From Alteromonas aestuariivivens (GTDB lineage Bacteria > Pseudomonadota > Gammaproteobacteria > Enterobacterales > Alteromonadaceae): a stretch of 64,000 nt of DNA. The notes under the pieces are model-generated. The model made no database searches. It was not told where the DNA came from and saw only the letters and a program-made list of their open reading frames with translations. Where the stretch lies: the NCBI RefSeq assembly GCF_003367475.1, contig NZ_QRHA01000001.1, positions 434,001-498,000 of the forward strand. The letters run 5' to 3'. Position numbers and translations under genes: made by a program. Every line of letters begins with the position of its first letter. The stretch's first letter is position 1. Positions 9,094 to 18,312 of the stretch are shown piece by piece.

Positions 9094-11546
9094 TACAGTA
9101 CCCTGGTGTTACGCAGATCTAACCGCCCGTTCAGGCGAGCGGCTGGAATACAAAGCACCATCAGCATTATGCCGATGCTGGTGAGTATGGCCTGCATCAG
9201 TAGCGCAGAGTCAACGCTGACAGGGTAAATCCAGTGGAACGCATAGCGGTTGACTTTGTTAATCAGCAGCCAGCAGAGTAGCAGGCCAAAAGGCATTGCC
9301 ATCAGGGCGGCGAACAGACACAGTGTACCGTACTGAATGAGCACCGAAAGGCGCAGTTTCAGGGTTGATACGCCCAGGCTTCGAAGCAGAGAAAGTTGCG
9401 CTGAGGTTTGTTGCCCAAGCAGGGCAACCGAAATCATAAACGAAAGTCCCGCCACCGCCAGGGTAATGATGTTGAGGTGATTGGTAACCACAAAGGTCCG
9501 CTCAAACTCCTCCATGGACAGCTTTCGCAGAGCCTCTGAATCAAACAGCTCTCCGCCAGGAGCGGCGTGGTTTAGCCACTCGGTTAAGTCGTTCAGCGTG
9601 GCTGGTGTACCGTACCATATAGCGTATCTGTATACCGGGTCACGGCTGGACTCAATCAGCCTGGCATTTAACAACACCTGCGAATTGGGATTTCCGTAAT
9701 CCACATAAATGCCACCGATTACAGGAGAAATGTGCGTTCCGTCGTTCAATTGCATCGGCAAGCTGTCACCCGCAGATAGGTGGAAGCGAAACGCAAGTTG
9801 CTGGTTGATCACTGCTTGTTCTCCTGTGTCAAAGCGTGGCCAGTCAACTCCGCCATCAGGCTCAATCTGAACGCTGGACTGAAATCGTGAGTCTGCAGGT
9901 AAACTTCGTAGCTCAACAGAGTGCCCGCGGTGAATCGCGCTGGCCTGAAGCCGTTCAAATAGCGATATTCCAGCTGGGGGAGGTTCTGTGACGGGCAATG
10001 GGGCTGCCAGATAGAAAGGGGCAATAATGCGAGCCTGCAGCCAGGAGTCCGTGGCCTGTCGAAAACTGTCCACCATCACGGTCATTCCGATGTTGGCGGT
10101 CAATGCGATAAAAAAAGCACACACGGCAAGGCGTGTTTGCTTGCTCAATTGTAGTGTACTCGCGATTGACCAGTGGGCCAGGGGCCAACCTGCGGGAATG
10201 AATTGAGCGCATAGTTTCAATAAATGTGGCATGAAAAGCAGCATCACCCCTGTACCGGCCAGCAGGGTGAGTGCGATTGAGATTAGGGCCCAGGCCGGTG
10301 ATTTCGCCAGTATAGTTGTCAGCAGGGCGCTTGAGCACAGCAGAACGGTTGCTCCTTTGAGCCACCGGTCAGCGGGCCTTTGCCTGCCTGGCCCCCGGCC
10401 AGTGAGGTTTCGCTGCAGTTGTCGGATAGGCACATAAGTGATTGCAGTAATGACCAGGGCGGTTGCTGCCCAGGTTATGGACATCAGCTGCCAGGGATTG
10501 ATGGGCAGCAGGATAAACTTGGTTTCAAGCACATTGGTGAATGTCTGGTTTATGCCTGGGGCGAGCTGTTGGGTTAACAGGATGCCAAGTACCATGCCGA
10601 CGGAACTGGCCGTAAGGCCGAGAAACAGCATTTCCAGTGTGACAGAGGTTGACAGTGTTGTGACACCAATTCCCAGTTGCCGGAGTTTTAGCAATGTATA
10701 AAGGCGAAAGCGCAGCATCAGATGCAGTGCATTAACCACGATGAACATACAAACTACCATCATCAGAACACCCAATGCCCAAAGGCTGAGTTTAAAGCTG
10801 TCACCCAAAGTGCCACCGGATTCAATTGTGGAAGACCGCTTCAATTGTAAATGCGTTGGCAATAGATTCCTGAGTGCGCGTTGTCGTGATTCTGGCAGGG
10901 AAGAAGTGACTGCCAGGCCTGTCAGAGGGTACTTTTCAGTGGTTCGGCTAGCGGTAAAAAAGTCTGCGATGTCCATGACCAACATGTGTTTTGGAAGTGA
11001 AGCGGCGCTGACTTCCAGTACAGGGAGTGGGGCGGCGTCATCCGTTAACAGGCTTTGTTCCTCTATCAGCCTGGCAGTTTGAGGGTGAGCCCATATTCGT
11101 GCAGATTTCTCGCTTAACGGCGAGAACACAGGAAATGAGGCCGGCTTCCAGGGCAGTGCTGCAGTGTCTACGGCCAGCAGGCTGAGCCCGGAAGGCGTTG
11201 AGCCAGTGTGCTCAAAATACAATGGTCCGGTATAGTGTACAAACGCAGCCAGTTCGTGAAAGCCAGCCCGTCGTAAGTGGGCATAATCTTCACGGGTCAG
11301 GGGCAATTTGCCGGAAGATTCGACTGTCCATTTCGGAGCAATCCAGGCCGCATTGTTGTCCGGCCACTGCTCGCTGGCTCCCTGATTAATCAGGTGCACC
11401 ATGACAAGGCCTGAACTGGCAATGACGATGGCGACAAAGACCAGAATGCTTGTCCACGGGTGCTTGCGGTTCAGTGCCACGCAGGTAAGCATTGTCAGTC
11501 GGAAAGGCTGCCACTGAGCAGCTTTATTTGGCAACCAGCTGGCCAT
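9093..11546 (-). CDS. ABC transporter permease, FtsX/MacB type, duplicated
   Basis: About 817 residues with two FtsX-like units: an N-terminal membrane helix, a large extracytoplasmic domain, and helix clusters near the middle and the C-terminus (for example LWALGVLMMVVCMFIVVNAL and ITLAVAGLSFMISVALLG). ATG 11546 overlaps the ATPase gene by 23 bases; ATG 11492 is an alternative. I prefer 11546 because QPFRLTML before the first helix resembles other FtsX permease starts, but neither has a strong ribosome-binding site. It probably works with the adjacent ATPase and AttH-like lipoprotein, moving lipids or lipoproteins or transmitting a signal. The substrate is unknown. Confidence 0.85.
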   Translation of the reverse strand: MASWLPNKAAQWQPFRLTMLTCVALNRKHPWTSILVFVAIVIASSGLVMVHLINQGASEQWPDNNAAWIAPKWTVESSGKLPLTREDYAHLRRAGFHELAAFVHYTGPLYFEHTGSTPSGLSLLAVDTAALPWKPASFPVFSPLSEKSARIWAHPQTARLIEEQSLLTDDAAPLPVLEVSAASLPKHMLVMDIADFFTASRTTEKYPLTGLAVTSSLPESRQRALRNLLPTHLQLKRSSTIESGGTLGDSFKLSLWALGVLMMVVCMFIVVNALHLMLRFRLYTLLKLRQLGIGVTTLSTSVTLEMLFLGLTASSVGMVLGILLTQQLAPGINQTFTNVLETKFILLPINPWQLMSITWAATALVITAITYVPIRQLQRNLTGRGPGRQRPADRWLKGATVLLCSSALLTTILAKSPAWALISIALTLLAGTGVMLLFMPHLLKLCAQFIPAGWPLAHWSIASTLQLSKQTRLAVCAFFIALTANIGMTVMVDSFRQATDSWLQARIIAPFYLAAPLPVTEPPPAGISLFERLQASAIHRGHSVELRSLPADSRFQSSVQIEPDGGVDWPRFDTGEQAVINQQLAFRFHLSAGDSLPMQLNDGTHISPVIGGIYVDYGNPNSQVLLNARLIESSRDPVYRYAIWYGTPATLNDLTEWLNHAAPGGELFDSEALRKLSMEEFERTFVVTNHLNIITLAVAGLSFMISVALLGQQTSAQLSLLRSLGVSTLKLRLSVLIQYGTLCLFAALMAMPFGLLLCWLLINKVNRYAFHWIYPVSVDSALLMQAILTSIGIMLMVLCIPAARLNGRLDLRNTRVL

Positions 11547-12177
11547 GCAGTAGTTGCCATTGCTTCGTCGCCAGTTGGGCGACAGACTGGTTGTGCGTGA
11601 CGACAACCAGCGACGTATGGGTTTGATTGCACAGCGTAAACAGATGTCTGGAAACCTGTGCGGCGGTTTCTTCATCCAGATTGCCGGTGGGTTCGTCGGC
11701 CAGCACCAGCGTAGGTTTGTGGCACAACGCCCTTGCGATGGCAACCCGTTGCTGTTCCCCGCCGGATAATTCAGCTACCGGGCGTAAGCGCAAATCGCTC
11801 AACCCCAGTTTGCCGAGCAGTTCGGTAGCATAATTAGGGGTGAAGTTGCCTTTAAGGCGGGCGGTAAATGTGACGTTGTCCCACACATTGAAACAGTCAA
11901 GCAGGTTATACGCCTGGAAAACCATACCCAGATGCTGGCGCCGGAATTTATCTGCGGCGTGTTCATCCATGTCACTCAGCATCAGTTCATTGAGCCTGAT
12001 CACACCGGAATCCGGTTTGTCGAAACCCGCAATCAAGGTCAGAAGTGTGGATTTCCCGCTGCCGGAAGGCCCCTGTATGCTGGCTGAATGACCCTGGGGT
12101 AACGAAAAATCCAGCCTGTTCAGAATGGGGTGAGGCTGGTGAGGAAACTGTTTGGTGACACTGTGGAGGGTAAGCAT
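11524..12177 (-). CDS. ABC transporter ATP-binding protein, LolD/MacB type
   Basis: 217 residues. Walker A is GPSGSGKST (about residues 36-44), the Q-loop lies in [10 protein letters not shown], the ABC signature is [15 protein letters not shown], Walker B is [12 protein letters not shown], and the H-loop is VVTHN. This is the small-ATPase class that partners with FtsX-like permeases. It is the first gene of a three-gene minus-strand operon, overlapping the permease, with the AttH-like lipoprotein last. The arrangement equals the AttE-AttFG-AttH set with the two permeases fused. Confidence 0.93.
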   Translation of the reverse strand: MLTLHSVTKQFPHQPHPILNRLDFSLPQGHSASIQGPSGSGKSTLLTLIAGFDKPDSGVIRLNELMLSDMDEHAADKFRRQHLGMVFQAYNLLDCFNVWDNVTFTARLKGNFTPNYATELLGKLGLSDLRLRPVAELSGGEQQRVAIARALCHKPTLVLADEPTGNLDEETAAQVSRHLFTLCNQTHTSLVVVTHNQSVAQLATKQWQLLHGQLVAK

Positions 12178-12201
12178 GTCTGTACGTACGTGTTTACCCT
12201 C

Positions 12202-12225
12202 AAAAAAGCCCAGCCCGAGCGGCTG
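12202..12225 (-). terminator. rho-independent terminator after the VC0807-like gene
   Basis: On the minus strand CAGCC-loop-GGCTG (12225 to 12211) is followed by GGC and six T residues (complement of 12202-12207). It lies 18 bases after the stop of the VC0807-like gene and before the ABC operon. Confidence 0.65.
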
Positions 12226-12242
12226 AACCGTGTGGGAAATAA

Positions 12243-12947
12243 TCAGTGGTTGATGAAGTTATCCAACTCTTCACCGGTTATTTTGCTGATTTGCGAGAAC
12301 AGGTACCACAAAGCTGCTACCAGCAGCACCATGCTTGGGATCACAATTACGGGATAGCTGAGCGCCGTCATTCTTCCAAGTTCCTCGGTGTAGGCGGTGG
12401 TTCCGGGCTCGCTGACCAGAATCATTTTTGCCAGTACGTAATTGAGTGCAGACGATAGAAAAAACGAACTGGCCACGATGTAGGAACTGACAGCTACCTT
12501 TTTATCAAACTGTTTTTGCCTGTTCTTTACCGCCAGGGCTTTATTCAGGGCCTCCCAGTTAATAATCTGATCATTCAGTATTAACACCCTCACCAGTGGT
12601 TTCTGGGTAAATTGGGTAGCCAGCACGGCCAGACCAATGGCACCCGGAATGGCAGCTTCCTTGATGGCGATGTATTCCGCGGGGAGTTCCAGCAGGCTGA
12701 TGCCACCGGTCAGCAGAACACTGACAATACCTAGTATGGAAAAGCCGTTTATTTTTCCCGAACTGCGTAAATCCCAAAGCCCGTAAGCGACAGGAAAACT
12801 GAGCGCAGCGACAATGCTCCACGCTGGTCCGAGGTAATCTTCAGAGCTGGCGTAGCTCATGATCACCACAGGGATGATAATATTAAACGCCAGGTTACCT
12901 AAAAAGCCCTGATTTTGTTGCGATTTTACTTCCGATGCTGAATTCAT
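12243..12947 (-). CDS. VC0807-family integral membrane protein
   Basis: 234 residues with five to six hydrophobic segments (for example AFNIIIPVVIMSYA near 20, INGFSILGIVSVLLTGG near 85, SYPVIVIPSMVLLVAALWYLF near 205). The pattern WDLRSSGKIN and a conserved FTQKPLVR resemble the VC0807 family, distantly related to intracellular septation protein A. The function of that family is not established. The gene appears to be a single unit with its own terminator. No strong ribosome-binding site is seen before ATG 12947. Confidence 0.7.
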   Translation of the reverse strand: MNSASEVKSQQNQGFLGNLAFNIIIPVVIMSYASSEDYLGPAWSIVAALSFPVAYGLWDLRSSGKINGFSILGIVSVLLTGGISLLELPAEYIAIKEAAIPGAIGLAVLATQFTQKPLVRVLILNDQIINWEALNKALAVKNRQKQFDKKVAVSSYIVASSFFLSSALNYVLAKMILVSEPGTTAYTEELGRMTALSYPVIVIPSMVLLVAALWYLFSQISKITGEELDNFINH

Positions 12948-12992
12948 GGGGTCATTTCACTTCTTTGAACTGCTAAATTATACGAAATCTGC

Positions 12993-13544
12993 TCACTTGC
13001 CCCAAGCCCAGGCTGCGATTATTCCGCCAATAAATCCGAATATATGATACTCAAAAGAAATAAACTCCCGGGTGGGGAGCAGGCCACCCAGCAAGCCACC
13101 ATAGAGTAACGCCACCAGAACAGAGATAACGATGTAGGGAATTTTTCGGCTGCGGAACCCGGCAATGAGCAGAAATCCGAAAAAACCGTACACCATACCA
13201 CTGGCTCCAATATGCACTGCACTGCGGCCAAAGCACCAAACGCCCAGCCCGCCAATCAGGCACACCGACAGCGTGACCAGCCAAAAGGTACGGGTACCCC
13301 ATTGCAGCGCCAGCCACATAAACAGTAACAGTGGAATCAGATTGGCAATTAGGTGCTGAGGTGTCCCGTGCACGAAGGGCGCCGTAAACAGGAATGGTAG
13401 CGACGAAACATCACGGGGAACCAGTCCAAAATGATTCAGGCTATTGACTGACAGCAGGTTGATGAATTCAACCCCAATCAGCAGCATGGCAACGGTTGTC
13501 AGAAATCGGAGCTGTTTTTTTAAAGTGGGGGTTTGATTCATCAT
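12993..13544 (-). CDS. rhomboid-family intramembrane serine protease
   Basis: 183 residues from the first of two adjacent ATGs (13544, 13541). The frame extends further without support. It cleaves transmembrane segments inside the inner membrane. Seen: HGTPQHLIANLIPLL with the HxxxN pattern (residues 64-68), GASGMVYGFFGF with the nucleophile Ser at 116, and the partner His at 167 in FEYHIFGFIGG. Six hydrophobic segments fit the basic bacterial rhomboid core. The substrate is unknown. It is divergent from the TetR gene and separated from it by an operator-bearing region. Confidence 0.9.
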   Translation of the reverse strand: MMNQTPTLKKQLRFLTTVAMLLIGVEFINLLSVNSLNHFGLVPRDVSSLPFLFTAPFVHGTPQHLIANLIPLLLFMWLALQWGTRTFWLVTLSVCLIGGLGVWCFGRSAVHIGASGMVYGFFGFLLIAGFRSRKIPYIVISVLVALLYGGLLGGLLPTREFISFEYHIFGFIGGIIAAWAWGK

Positions 13545-13907
13545 CAATGACTGACTGTACCTTGTTGAGCACAATTGGCTTTCAGAACGCCCGTAATGCG
13601 GCTTAGGACGCCGATCTAAAGCCAATCATATCGGCGCTGAGGCGGTGATAGAAGCCCTAATTGAATGTAAAGGGGGGCTTTGAATGGTTAGTTTGTAACG
13701 TTTTGTAATCCTGATCTGGTTCACCACAGGAGTGCAAAATCGGTCAAAGTTTAATTTGTAATGCTTATTAGAATATAAGTTATTAATATTTATGGATTCC
13801 TGGGTGTGGTGTTGGAATGGAGTTTTGTTGATTGTGTAATTAGTTGACCATTCGGTTAGTCTTGCTATGATTGAGTTTGTAATCTGTTATTAATGGGCGA
13901 AGTGTGT
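13545..13907. other. 363-bp divergent intergenic region, rhomboid / TetR
   Basis: AT-rich promoter region holding the RutR-like palindrome at 13844-13859. No further gene or strong hairpin is supported here. Confidence 0.5.
13844..13859. promoter_or_regulatory. RutR-like operator A (before the TetR gene)
   Basis: TTGACC-ATTC-GGTTAG. The left half matches the known E. coli RutR half-site and the right half differs at two positions. It lies about 50 bases before the regulator start, fitting autoregulation. It is one of eight sites with the same 6-4-6 layout in this window. Confidence 0.65.
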
Positions 13908-14564
13908 ATGGATACTGAAGGTACTTCTGTAAAGATGAACAAAAAAGAGCTGGTGCGCAAGAAAAACCAGACTCTTTTGCTCGACGCAGCCGAAGCCTTG
14001 TTCTCTACGCTGGGCTACGACAGAACCAGTGTGAGCCTGATTGCCGCGAAAGCCAAAGTGCCTAAAGCGAATGTTCTTTATTATTTCAAAAATAAAGAAA
14101 ATCTTTATTCCGCGGTGCTGGAACGGATCATGTCCGGGTGGGGCGTTGGCCTGGTGGATTTGAGCGCAGAGGATGAACCTGCACAGGCGCTGTATCAATA
14201 CATCAGGTTTAAAGTTCGGGTGTCCTGCGAATTTCCGGCTCAATCCCGCTTGTTTACCACAGAAATCATTCGCGGCGCGCCACATTTAGGCGCACATTTG
14301 CGAGAGCAGACCCGACCGTGGTTTCGCAACATCATTACGGTTATTCAGGCCTGGATTGATGCCGGTAAGATACGTCCGGTTGACCCATCACACCTGCTGT
14401 ACATGATCTGGTCATCAACTCAGTACTACGCAGATTATCAGACCGAGGTGTTCATTCTCGAGAACAAGCTGGAGTATGAAGACAGTGATATTGAATCCAT
14501 CACCCAATCCATCAGCAAGGTGATACTCACCGGGCTGGGGCTGGAAGTGCCCGAATTGAATTGA
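13908..14564 (+). CDS. RutR-like TetR-family transcriptional regulator
   Basis: 218 residues from ATG 13908, preceded by GGGCGAAG; an ATG five codons upstream lacks a ribosome-binding site. The N-terminal helix-turn-helix spans about residues 24-63 (LLDAAEALFSTLGYDRTSV, then NVLYYFKNKENLY). The C-terminal part carries the RutR-type pattern: SRLFTTEIIRGAPHLG, a WIDAGKIRPVDPSHLLYMIW block and STQYYADYQ. E. coli RutR senses uracil or thymine and controls pyrimidine and purine pathways, binding TTGACCANNTGGTCAA. The ligand here is unknown. Matching palindromes occur upstream of this gene and of the transport and catabolic genes up to xdhA, so it is the probable local regulator. Confidence 0.88.
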   Translation: MDTEGTSVKMNKKELVRKKNQTLLLDAAEALFSTLGYDRTSVSLIAAKAKVPKANVLYYFKNKENLYSAVLERIMSGWGVGLVDLSAEDEPAQALYQYIRFKVRVSCEFPAQSRLFTTEIIRGAPHLGAHLREQTRPWFRNIITVIQAWIDAGKIRPVDPSHLLYMIWSSTQYYADYQTEVFILENKLEYEDSDIESITQSISKVILTGLGLEVPELN

Positions 14565-14591
14565 TCAAAAGACGGGGATGGTATGTGGTTA

Positions 14592-14617
14592 GGGCTAAAC
14601 ATTCCGTTGGTTAGCCC
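14592..14617. terminator. hairpin between convergent TetR and oxygenase genes
   Basis: GGGCTAA (14592-14598) pairs with TTAGCCC (14611-14617). There is no T run, so this is a weak bidirectional terminator candidate supported mainly by its position. Confidence 0.4.
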
Positions 14618-14626
14618 CCCGAACCA

Positions 14627-15619
14627 CTACTTTGCAAAGTTTGCCTGAATACGCAGGTTGAGGTAATCCTCAGCGCTGATAGGCGGGTACTTGTTTTCCG
14701 GCCCCTGAATGATCATATCTTTATTGGCCTGGCAGAAAAACGCCAGGCTATATCGTGAGCCTTGGTATTCGCCTTCCCGGGGCATTCTGACTCGGTGTAG
14801 GGTACTTTTCAGCTTATCATCACTCCAGCGCATCAGCATGTCACCGATGTTACAGGTAATGATACCATCCTGAGCCTTGGCGCTGGTCCAGCTCAAGGCG
14901 TCTTGCGCATCCTTGCCAGCGCAGGCCTGCAGCCCGTCCTGCCCGGTTTTCTGAAATACCATGGTCAGGCAGTCAAAATCGGTGTGCGCACCTGCTCGCC
15001 ACAAGCCGGCATCCACGCCTTGTTGTTGGAGTGGCAGGTAGTGCAACAGCCGTAATGTGGACTGATACTCCGGGCTGGAACGATCGTGGGCACGGGTGAA
15101 GAAATCCCGTTCAAAACCCAGTTTGTCGGCGAAGCAGGACAAAATCTTCATGCCCAGTGCCCAGGCCTGCTGCTCAAATGCCAGGGTTATTGATTTGAAA
15201 TCCGCTAGTACCTGCTCCTGTGGCCACAGCGAGGCCATGTGGGGCAGGGTGATCTGGTAGGATTCCTTTTGGTCCTGAGTGCCGGTGGAAGGGCGCACCT
15301 GGGTCATAAATTCCCAGCCGACGTTCTGGCCCTTTGGCCGTGCATTGAGCGCTTTTGTTTCCGCTGGCAGGGCAAAATAGGATTCGGCAATGCCGAAGGT
15401 CTGCTTGATGGTATCCAGCGTGATGCCATGATTCTCAACCTGAAAAAAACCAACCTGAGTGGCGGCTTGCCACAGGGCTTCGGTGATGTGCTGACGCCGG
15501 TTTTCAAAATCACTGAAATCGATCAATGGTATTTCAGTGCAATCATTTTCAACGCCCATACCGCCAATCCGGGTTTCCAGATTGAGCTCATCCAGGCTGT
15601 AATGTTGCTTTGTTGTCAT
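14627..15619 (-). CDS. isopenicillin-N-synthase-like 2-oxoglutarate/Fe(II) oxygenase
   Basis: 330 residues from ATG 15619 (GGAG at good spacing; the 11-codon longer frame has none). The N-terminal domain has PLIDFSDFE and GFFQVENHGI typical of the family. The iron facial triad is H212, D214 (AHTDFDCLTM) and H275 (STLHRV), and R289-x-S291 (RYSL) binds the 2-oxoglutarate carboxylate. It therefore probably hydroxylates or demethylates a small molecule. The family includes fungal thymine 7-hydroxylase and bacterial proteins near guanine-deaminase-like genes. Placement beside the RutR-like gene suggests a nucleobase-like substrate, which is inference. No operator was found directly upstream. Confidence 0.88.
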   Translation of the reverse strand: MTTKQHYSLDELNLETRIGGMGVENDCTEIPLIDFSDFENRRQHITEALWQAATQVGFFQVENHGITLDTIKQTFGIAESYFALPAETKALNARPKGQNVGWEFMTQVRPSTGTQDQKESYQITLPHMASLWPQEQVLADFKSITLAFEQQAWALGMKILSCFADKLGFERDFFTRAHDRSSPEYQSTLRLLHYLPLQQQGVDAGLWRAGAHTDFDCLTMVFQKTGQDGLQACAGKDAQDALSWTSAKAQDGIITCNIGDMLMRWSDDKLKSTLHRVRMPREGEYQGSRYSLAFFCQANKDMIIQGPENKYPPISAEDYLNLRIQANFAK

Positions 15620-15699
15620 GGTTATCTCCAGTTGTGATAGCAATTGGAGCAATGCCAGATTATCTCAAACCTTGCCGCTTATACTCCTGTGAGTGAGGG

Positions 15700-16470
15700 T
15701 TACGCTTTTCCTTTGGTCAGGGTCCAGCCAAAGAAGTAGCTTTGGATCCAGTGCACCAGCTTGAACAACGCCAGACTGATAAGGGATAAAAATATCAGCG
15801 CCGCAAATGCCTGCGGAACTTTAAAGAACGAGGTAGAAAACTGGATGAAGTAACCCAGCCCCTGTTCGGCAGCAACAAATTCGGCTACTACCGCACCGAT
15901 GATCGAAAGGGTGATCGCTACCTTCATGCCACTGAATATGTGCGGCAGGGAATAGGGCAGGCGAATGGCCAGCACTTCTTTGTATCTGGGGGCGCGCAGT
16001 GAGCGTGACAGGTCAATCAGTTCCGGTGGTGTGGCCAGCATGCCGGTCATGGCCGAGACCACCAGCGGGAAAAAGGTGATCAGGCAGGTGATCGCCAGCC
16101 TTGGAGCTTCACCGGAGCCAAACATGGTGATCAGCAGCGGTGCAATCGCCACCACCGGCGTGGATTGCACAATAACCAGAAATGGATACAGGGTTTTAGA
16201 CAGATATTGGGAATTGACCATCAGCATGGCCAGCGGAATGCTTATCATTAGCGAAAGACCAAAACCGAGCAGGGCCACACGTAATGTTGCCCACAGATGC
16301 TCCAGCCAACGGGCGGGCTCCACTTCCATGAAGGACTCAAATATCAGTGACGGCGAAGGAAACAGGTAAGCCGGTACGTCGAAGCTGCGACATATCACTT
16401 CCCAGGCGGGCAGCAGCATGAGTAAAGTCAGTGCGGGCAGGTAACGGTTTAAAGCGGAAAAGTGTGTCAT
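15700..16470 (-). CDS. ABC transporter permease (TauC/SsuC/ThiX type), importer 1
   Basis: 256 residues with about six membrane helices and the EAA-type loop around IDLSRSLRAPRYKEVLAIRLPYSLPHIFSG (about 150-180). This is the permease class used with NMT1/THI5-like binding proteins to import taurine, sulfonates, thiamine precursors, pyrimidines and similar small molecules. It is the last gene of a compact minus-strand operon: binding protein, ATPase, permease. The start is 10 bases after the ATPase stop. Confidence 0.92.
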   Translation of the reverse strand: MTHFSALNRYLPALTLLMLLPAWEVICRSFDVPAYLFPSPSLIFESFMEVEPARWLEHLWATLRVALLGFGLSLMISIPLAMLMVNSQYLSKTLYPFLVIVQSTPVVAIAPLLITMFGSGEAPRLAITCLITFFPLVVSAMTGMLATPPELIDLSRSLRAPRYKEVLAIRLPYSLPHIFSGMKVAITLSIIGAVVAEFVAAEQGLGYFIQFSTSFFKVPQAFAALIFLSLISLALFKLVHWIQSYFFGWTLTKGKA

Positions 16471-16480
16471 TGAGCGTGCC

Positions 16481-17308
16481 TCACAGGTTGACCAGTTTTT
16501 TATTTATCGCCGTCACCGATGCCTTGCTATCTTCGCCTGCTTTATGCGGATGATAGATGTGCTGGCGTATTTCGCTCGCGTAGGTGGCAAAGGCCGGGTC
16601 GTGTATGGTTTCAGCACTGCGTGGCCTGGGTAGTTGAATATCAATCTGCGCTGACAAGCGGCCTGGCCTCGGGCTCATGATCAGTACCTTGTCGGCCAGT
16701 AATACTGCCTCGGTGATGGAGTGAGTGATAAACAGTACTGTTTTGGGGCTTTCATTCCAGATCCGTAGAAGTTCAAAACCCATTTCCTCCCGGGTGAGTG
16801 CGTCCAACGCAGAAAAGGGTTCGTCCATGATCAAAATTTCCGGGTCCATCAGCAGCGCCCGGGCGATACCTACCCGCTGTTGCATGCCACCAGAGAGTTC
16901 ATTCGGCATGCGTTTGGCAAAGTCTGCAAGGCCAACCATTTCAATCATCTTTTGTGCTTGGCTGCGGGTTTGGGAAGATACCCGGCCGGTTTTATGCTTA
17001 ACCGGAAACACCACGTTTTCGGTGACATTAAGCCAGGGCAGCAATGTGGGTTGCTGGAATACAATGCCTATTTCATCACGGGGTTCGGTCACCGCAGTGC
17101 CAAATATGTTCACCTGTCCTTCGGTGGGCATCATCAGGCCACTGAGCAGGCGCAGCAGTGTCGACTTACCGCAACCGGAAGGGCCGACCACGGCAACGAA
17201 CTGGTGCTTTTCAATGTCAAAGCTGACGTTCTGCAGGGCCAGAACCGATTTACCCTTATCGGTGGGGTAGCTGTGGCTGACGTTTTTCAGGCTTACATAG
17301 GGCTGCAT
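16481..17308 (-). CDS. ABC transporter ATP-binding protein (TauB/SsuB type), importer 1
   Basis: 275 residues. Walker A GPSGCGKST (about 42-50), Q-loop in IGIVFQQPTLLPW, signature LSGGMQQRVGIARAL, Walker B ILIMDEPFSALDALTR, and H-loop ITHSITEA. The FSALD-LTREE pattern is typical of the nitrate/taurine/sulfonate class. Its ATG overlaps the binding-protein stop by one base (TGATG), showing translational coupling. Confidence 0.94.
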   Translation of the reverse strand: MQPYVSLKNVSHSYPTDKGKSVLALQNVSFDIEKHQFVAVVGPSGCGKSTLLRLLSGLMMPTEGQVNIFGTAVTEPRDEIGIVFQQPTLLPWLNVTENVVFPVKHKTGRVSSQTRSQAQKMIEMVGLADFAKRMPNELSGGMQQRVGIARALLMDPEILIMDEPFSALDALTREEMGFELLRIWNESPKTVLFITHSITEAVLLADKVLIMSPRPGRLSAQIDIQLPRPRSAETIHDPAFATYASEIRQHIYHPHKAGEDSKASVTAINKKLVNL

Positions 17309-18303
17309 CAGTTAGCCTCCACAAAGTCACGGGAAATGGCGCTTTCGGGGTCAAGCTTTGCGGGGTCAATGTCCTGTGCCAAAGCAATCAGACGCCAGGT
17401 TTCAGCCAGTTTATTTTTTTCAAAATTTCCCAGACCATGGGCTTCGCTGGAAGGGTTATGTACCAGTTGCCGAATCGACATGATGGTATTGGCAGCCACA
17501 ACCGGGTCCACTTCCGGAACGACCTGGTGGACCATTTCGCCCGCTTCTTCGGGGTGTTGCCAAGTGTAAATCATGCCCTTCTTCAACGCCTGTAGGAACC
17601 GTTTGGCCACATCCGGGCGGTCTTTTAGAAACTGGTCATTGGCAATCACTGACGATGAATAGATGTTTAGCCCGGCGCCGTACCAGGGAAAAATATTGAC
17701 CTGCAGACCGATCTTCTCCGCTTCGGTTTGAATGGTGACGGTATCGGTTACCCAGGAGGTAATCGCATCAGTGCGGCCATGCAACAGCATGGGCGCGAGG
17801 CTGCCCGGATTGGCCTTTACGTGCCTGATGCCGCTTTCTTCCAGTCCGTTTTTTGTCACCACATAGGGGAAAAACAGATTGGAGGAAGTGAACGGAGAAG
17901 ACGCAACGGTCTTTTCGGCCAGGTCCTGAATGCTTTCTACGCCTCGGCCTTTTACAGTGAAAAATGCGTATGGCGCTTCTGAGAACACGTTCATTACACC
18001 GGTTACAGGGATGGTATTGCTGGCTTTTGCGGCAAGCAGTGCCACTATGTCGGAACGGCCCACGTCTGCATGGCCGGCGGCAATCTTGGTGATGGCGTCC
18101 GTTGAGCCTTTGCCCTGGGCTATCTTAACCTCAAGCCCCAACTCTTTGAAAAAGCCCTTCTGTTGAGCAACATAGACAGGGGCTTTGTCGCCTCCGGGTA
18201 ACCAGTCCAGTTGATAAACCACGGTTTCAAGGGCCTGGGAAGGCAAGGCTGACAGGCATAAGGCGGCTGAAAGCGCCACGGTGTTAAGTGTCTTTCGTAT
18301 CAT
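17308..18303 (-). CDS. NMT1/THI5-like periplasmic substrate-binding protein, importer 1
   Basis: 331 residues with a Sec signal peptide (AALCLSALPSQA before LETVV). The mature start VVYQLDWLPGGDKAPVYVAQQ and the GKGSTDAITKIAAGHADVG block are characteristic of NMT1/THI5-like binding proteins, known to bind hydroxymethylpyrimidine, formylaminopyrimidine and related heterocycles. AGGAG precedes ATG 18303. The mRNA leader can fold extensively, and a RutR-like site lies in the divergent promoter region. The ligand is not assignable; a pyrimidine- or purine-like molecule is inferred from context. Confidence 0.92.
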   Translation of the reverse strand: MIRKTLNTVALSAALCLSALPSQALETVVYQLDWLPGGDKAPVYVAQQKGFFKELGLEVKIAQGKGSTDAITKIAAGHADVGRSDIVALLAAKASNTIPVTGVMNVFSEAPYAFFTVKGRGVESIQDLAEKTVASSPFTSSNLFFPYVVTKNGLEESGIRHVKANPGSLAPMLLHGRTDAITSWVTDTVTIQTEAEKIGLQVNIFPWYGAGLNIYSSSVIANDQFLKDRPDVAKRFLQALKKGMIYTWQHPEEAGEMVHQVVPEVDPVVAANTIMSIRQLVHNPSSEAHGLGNFEKNKLAETWRLIALAQDIDPAKLDPESAISRDFVEAN

Positions 18304-18312
18304 AGAATGCTC

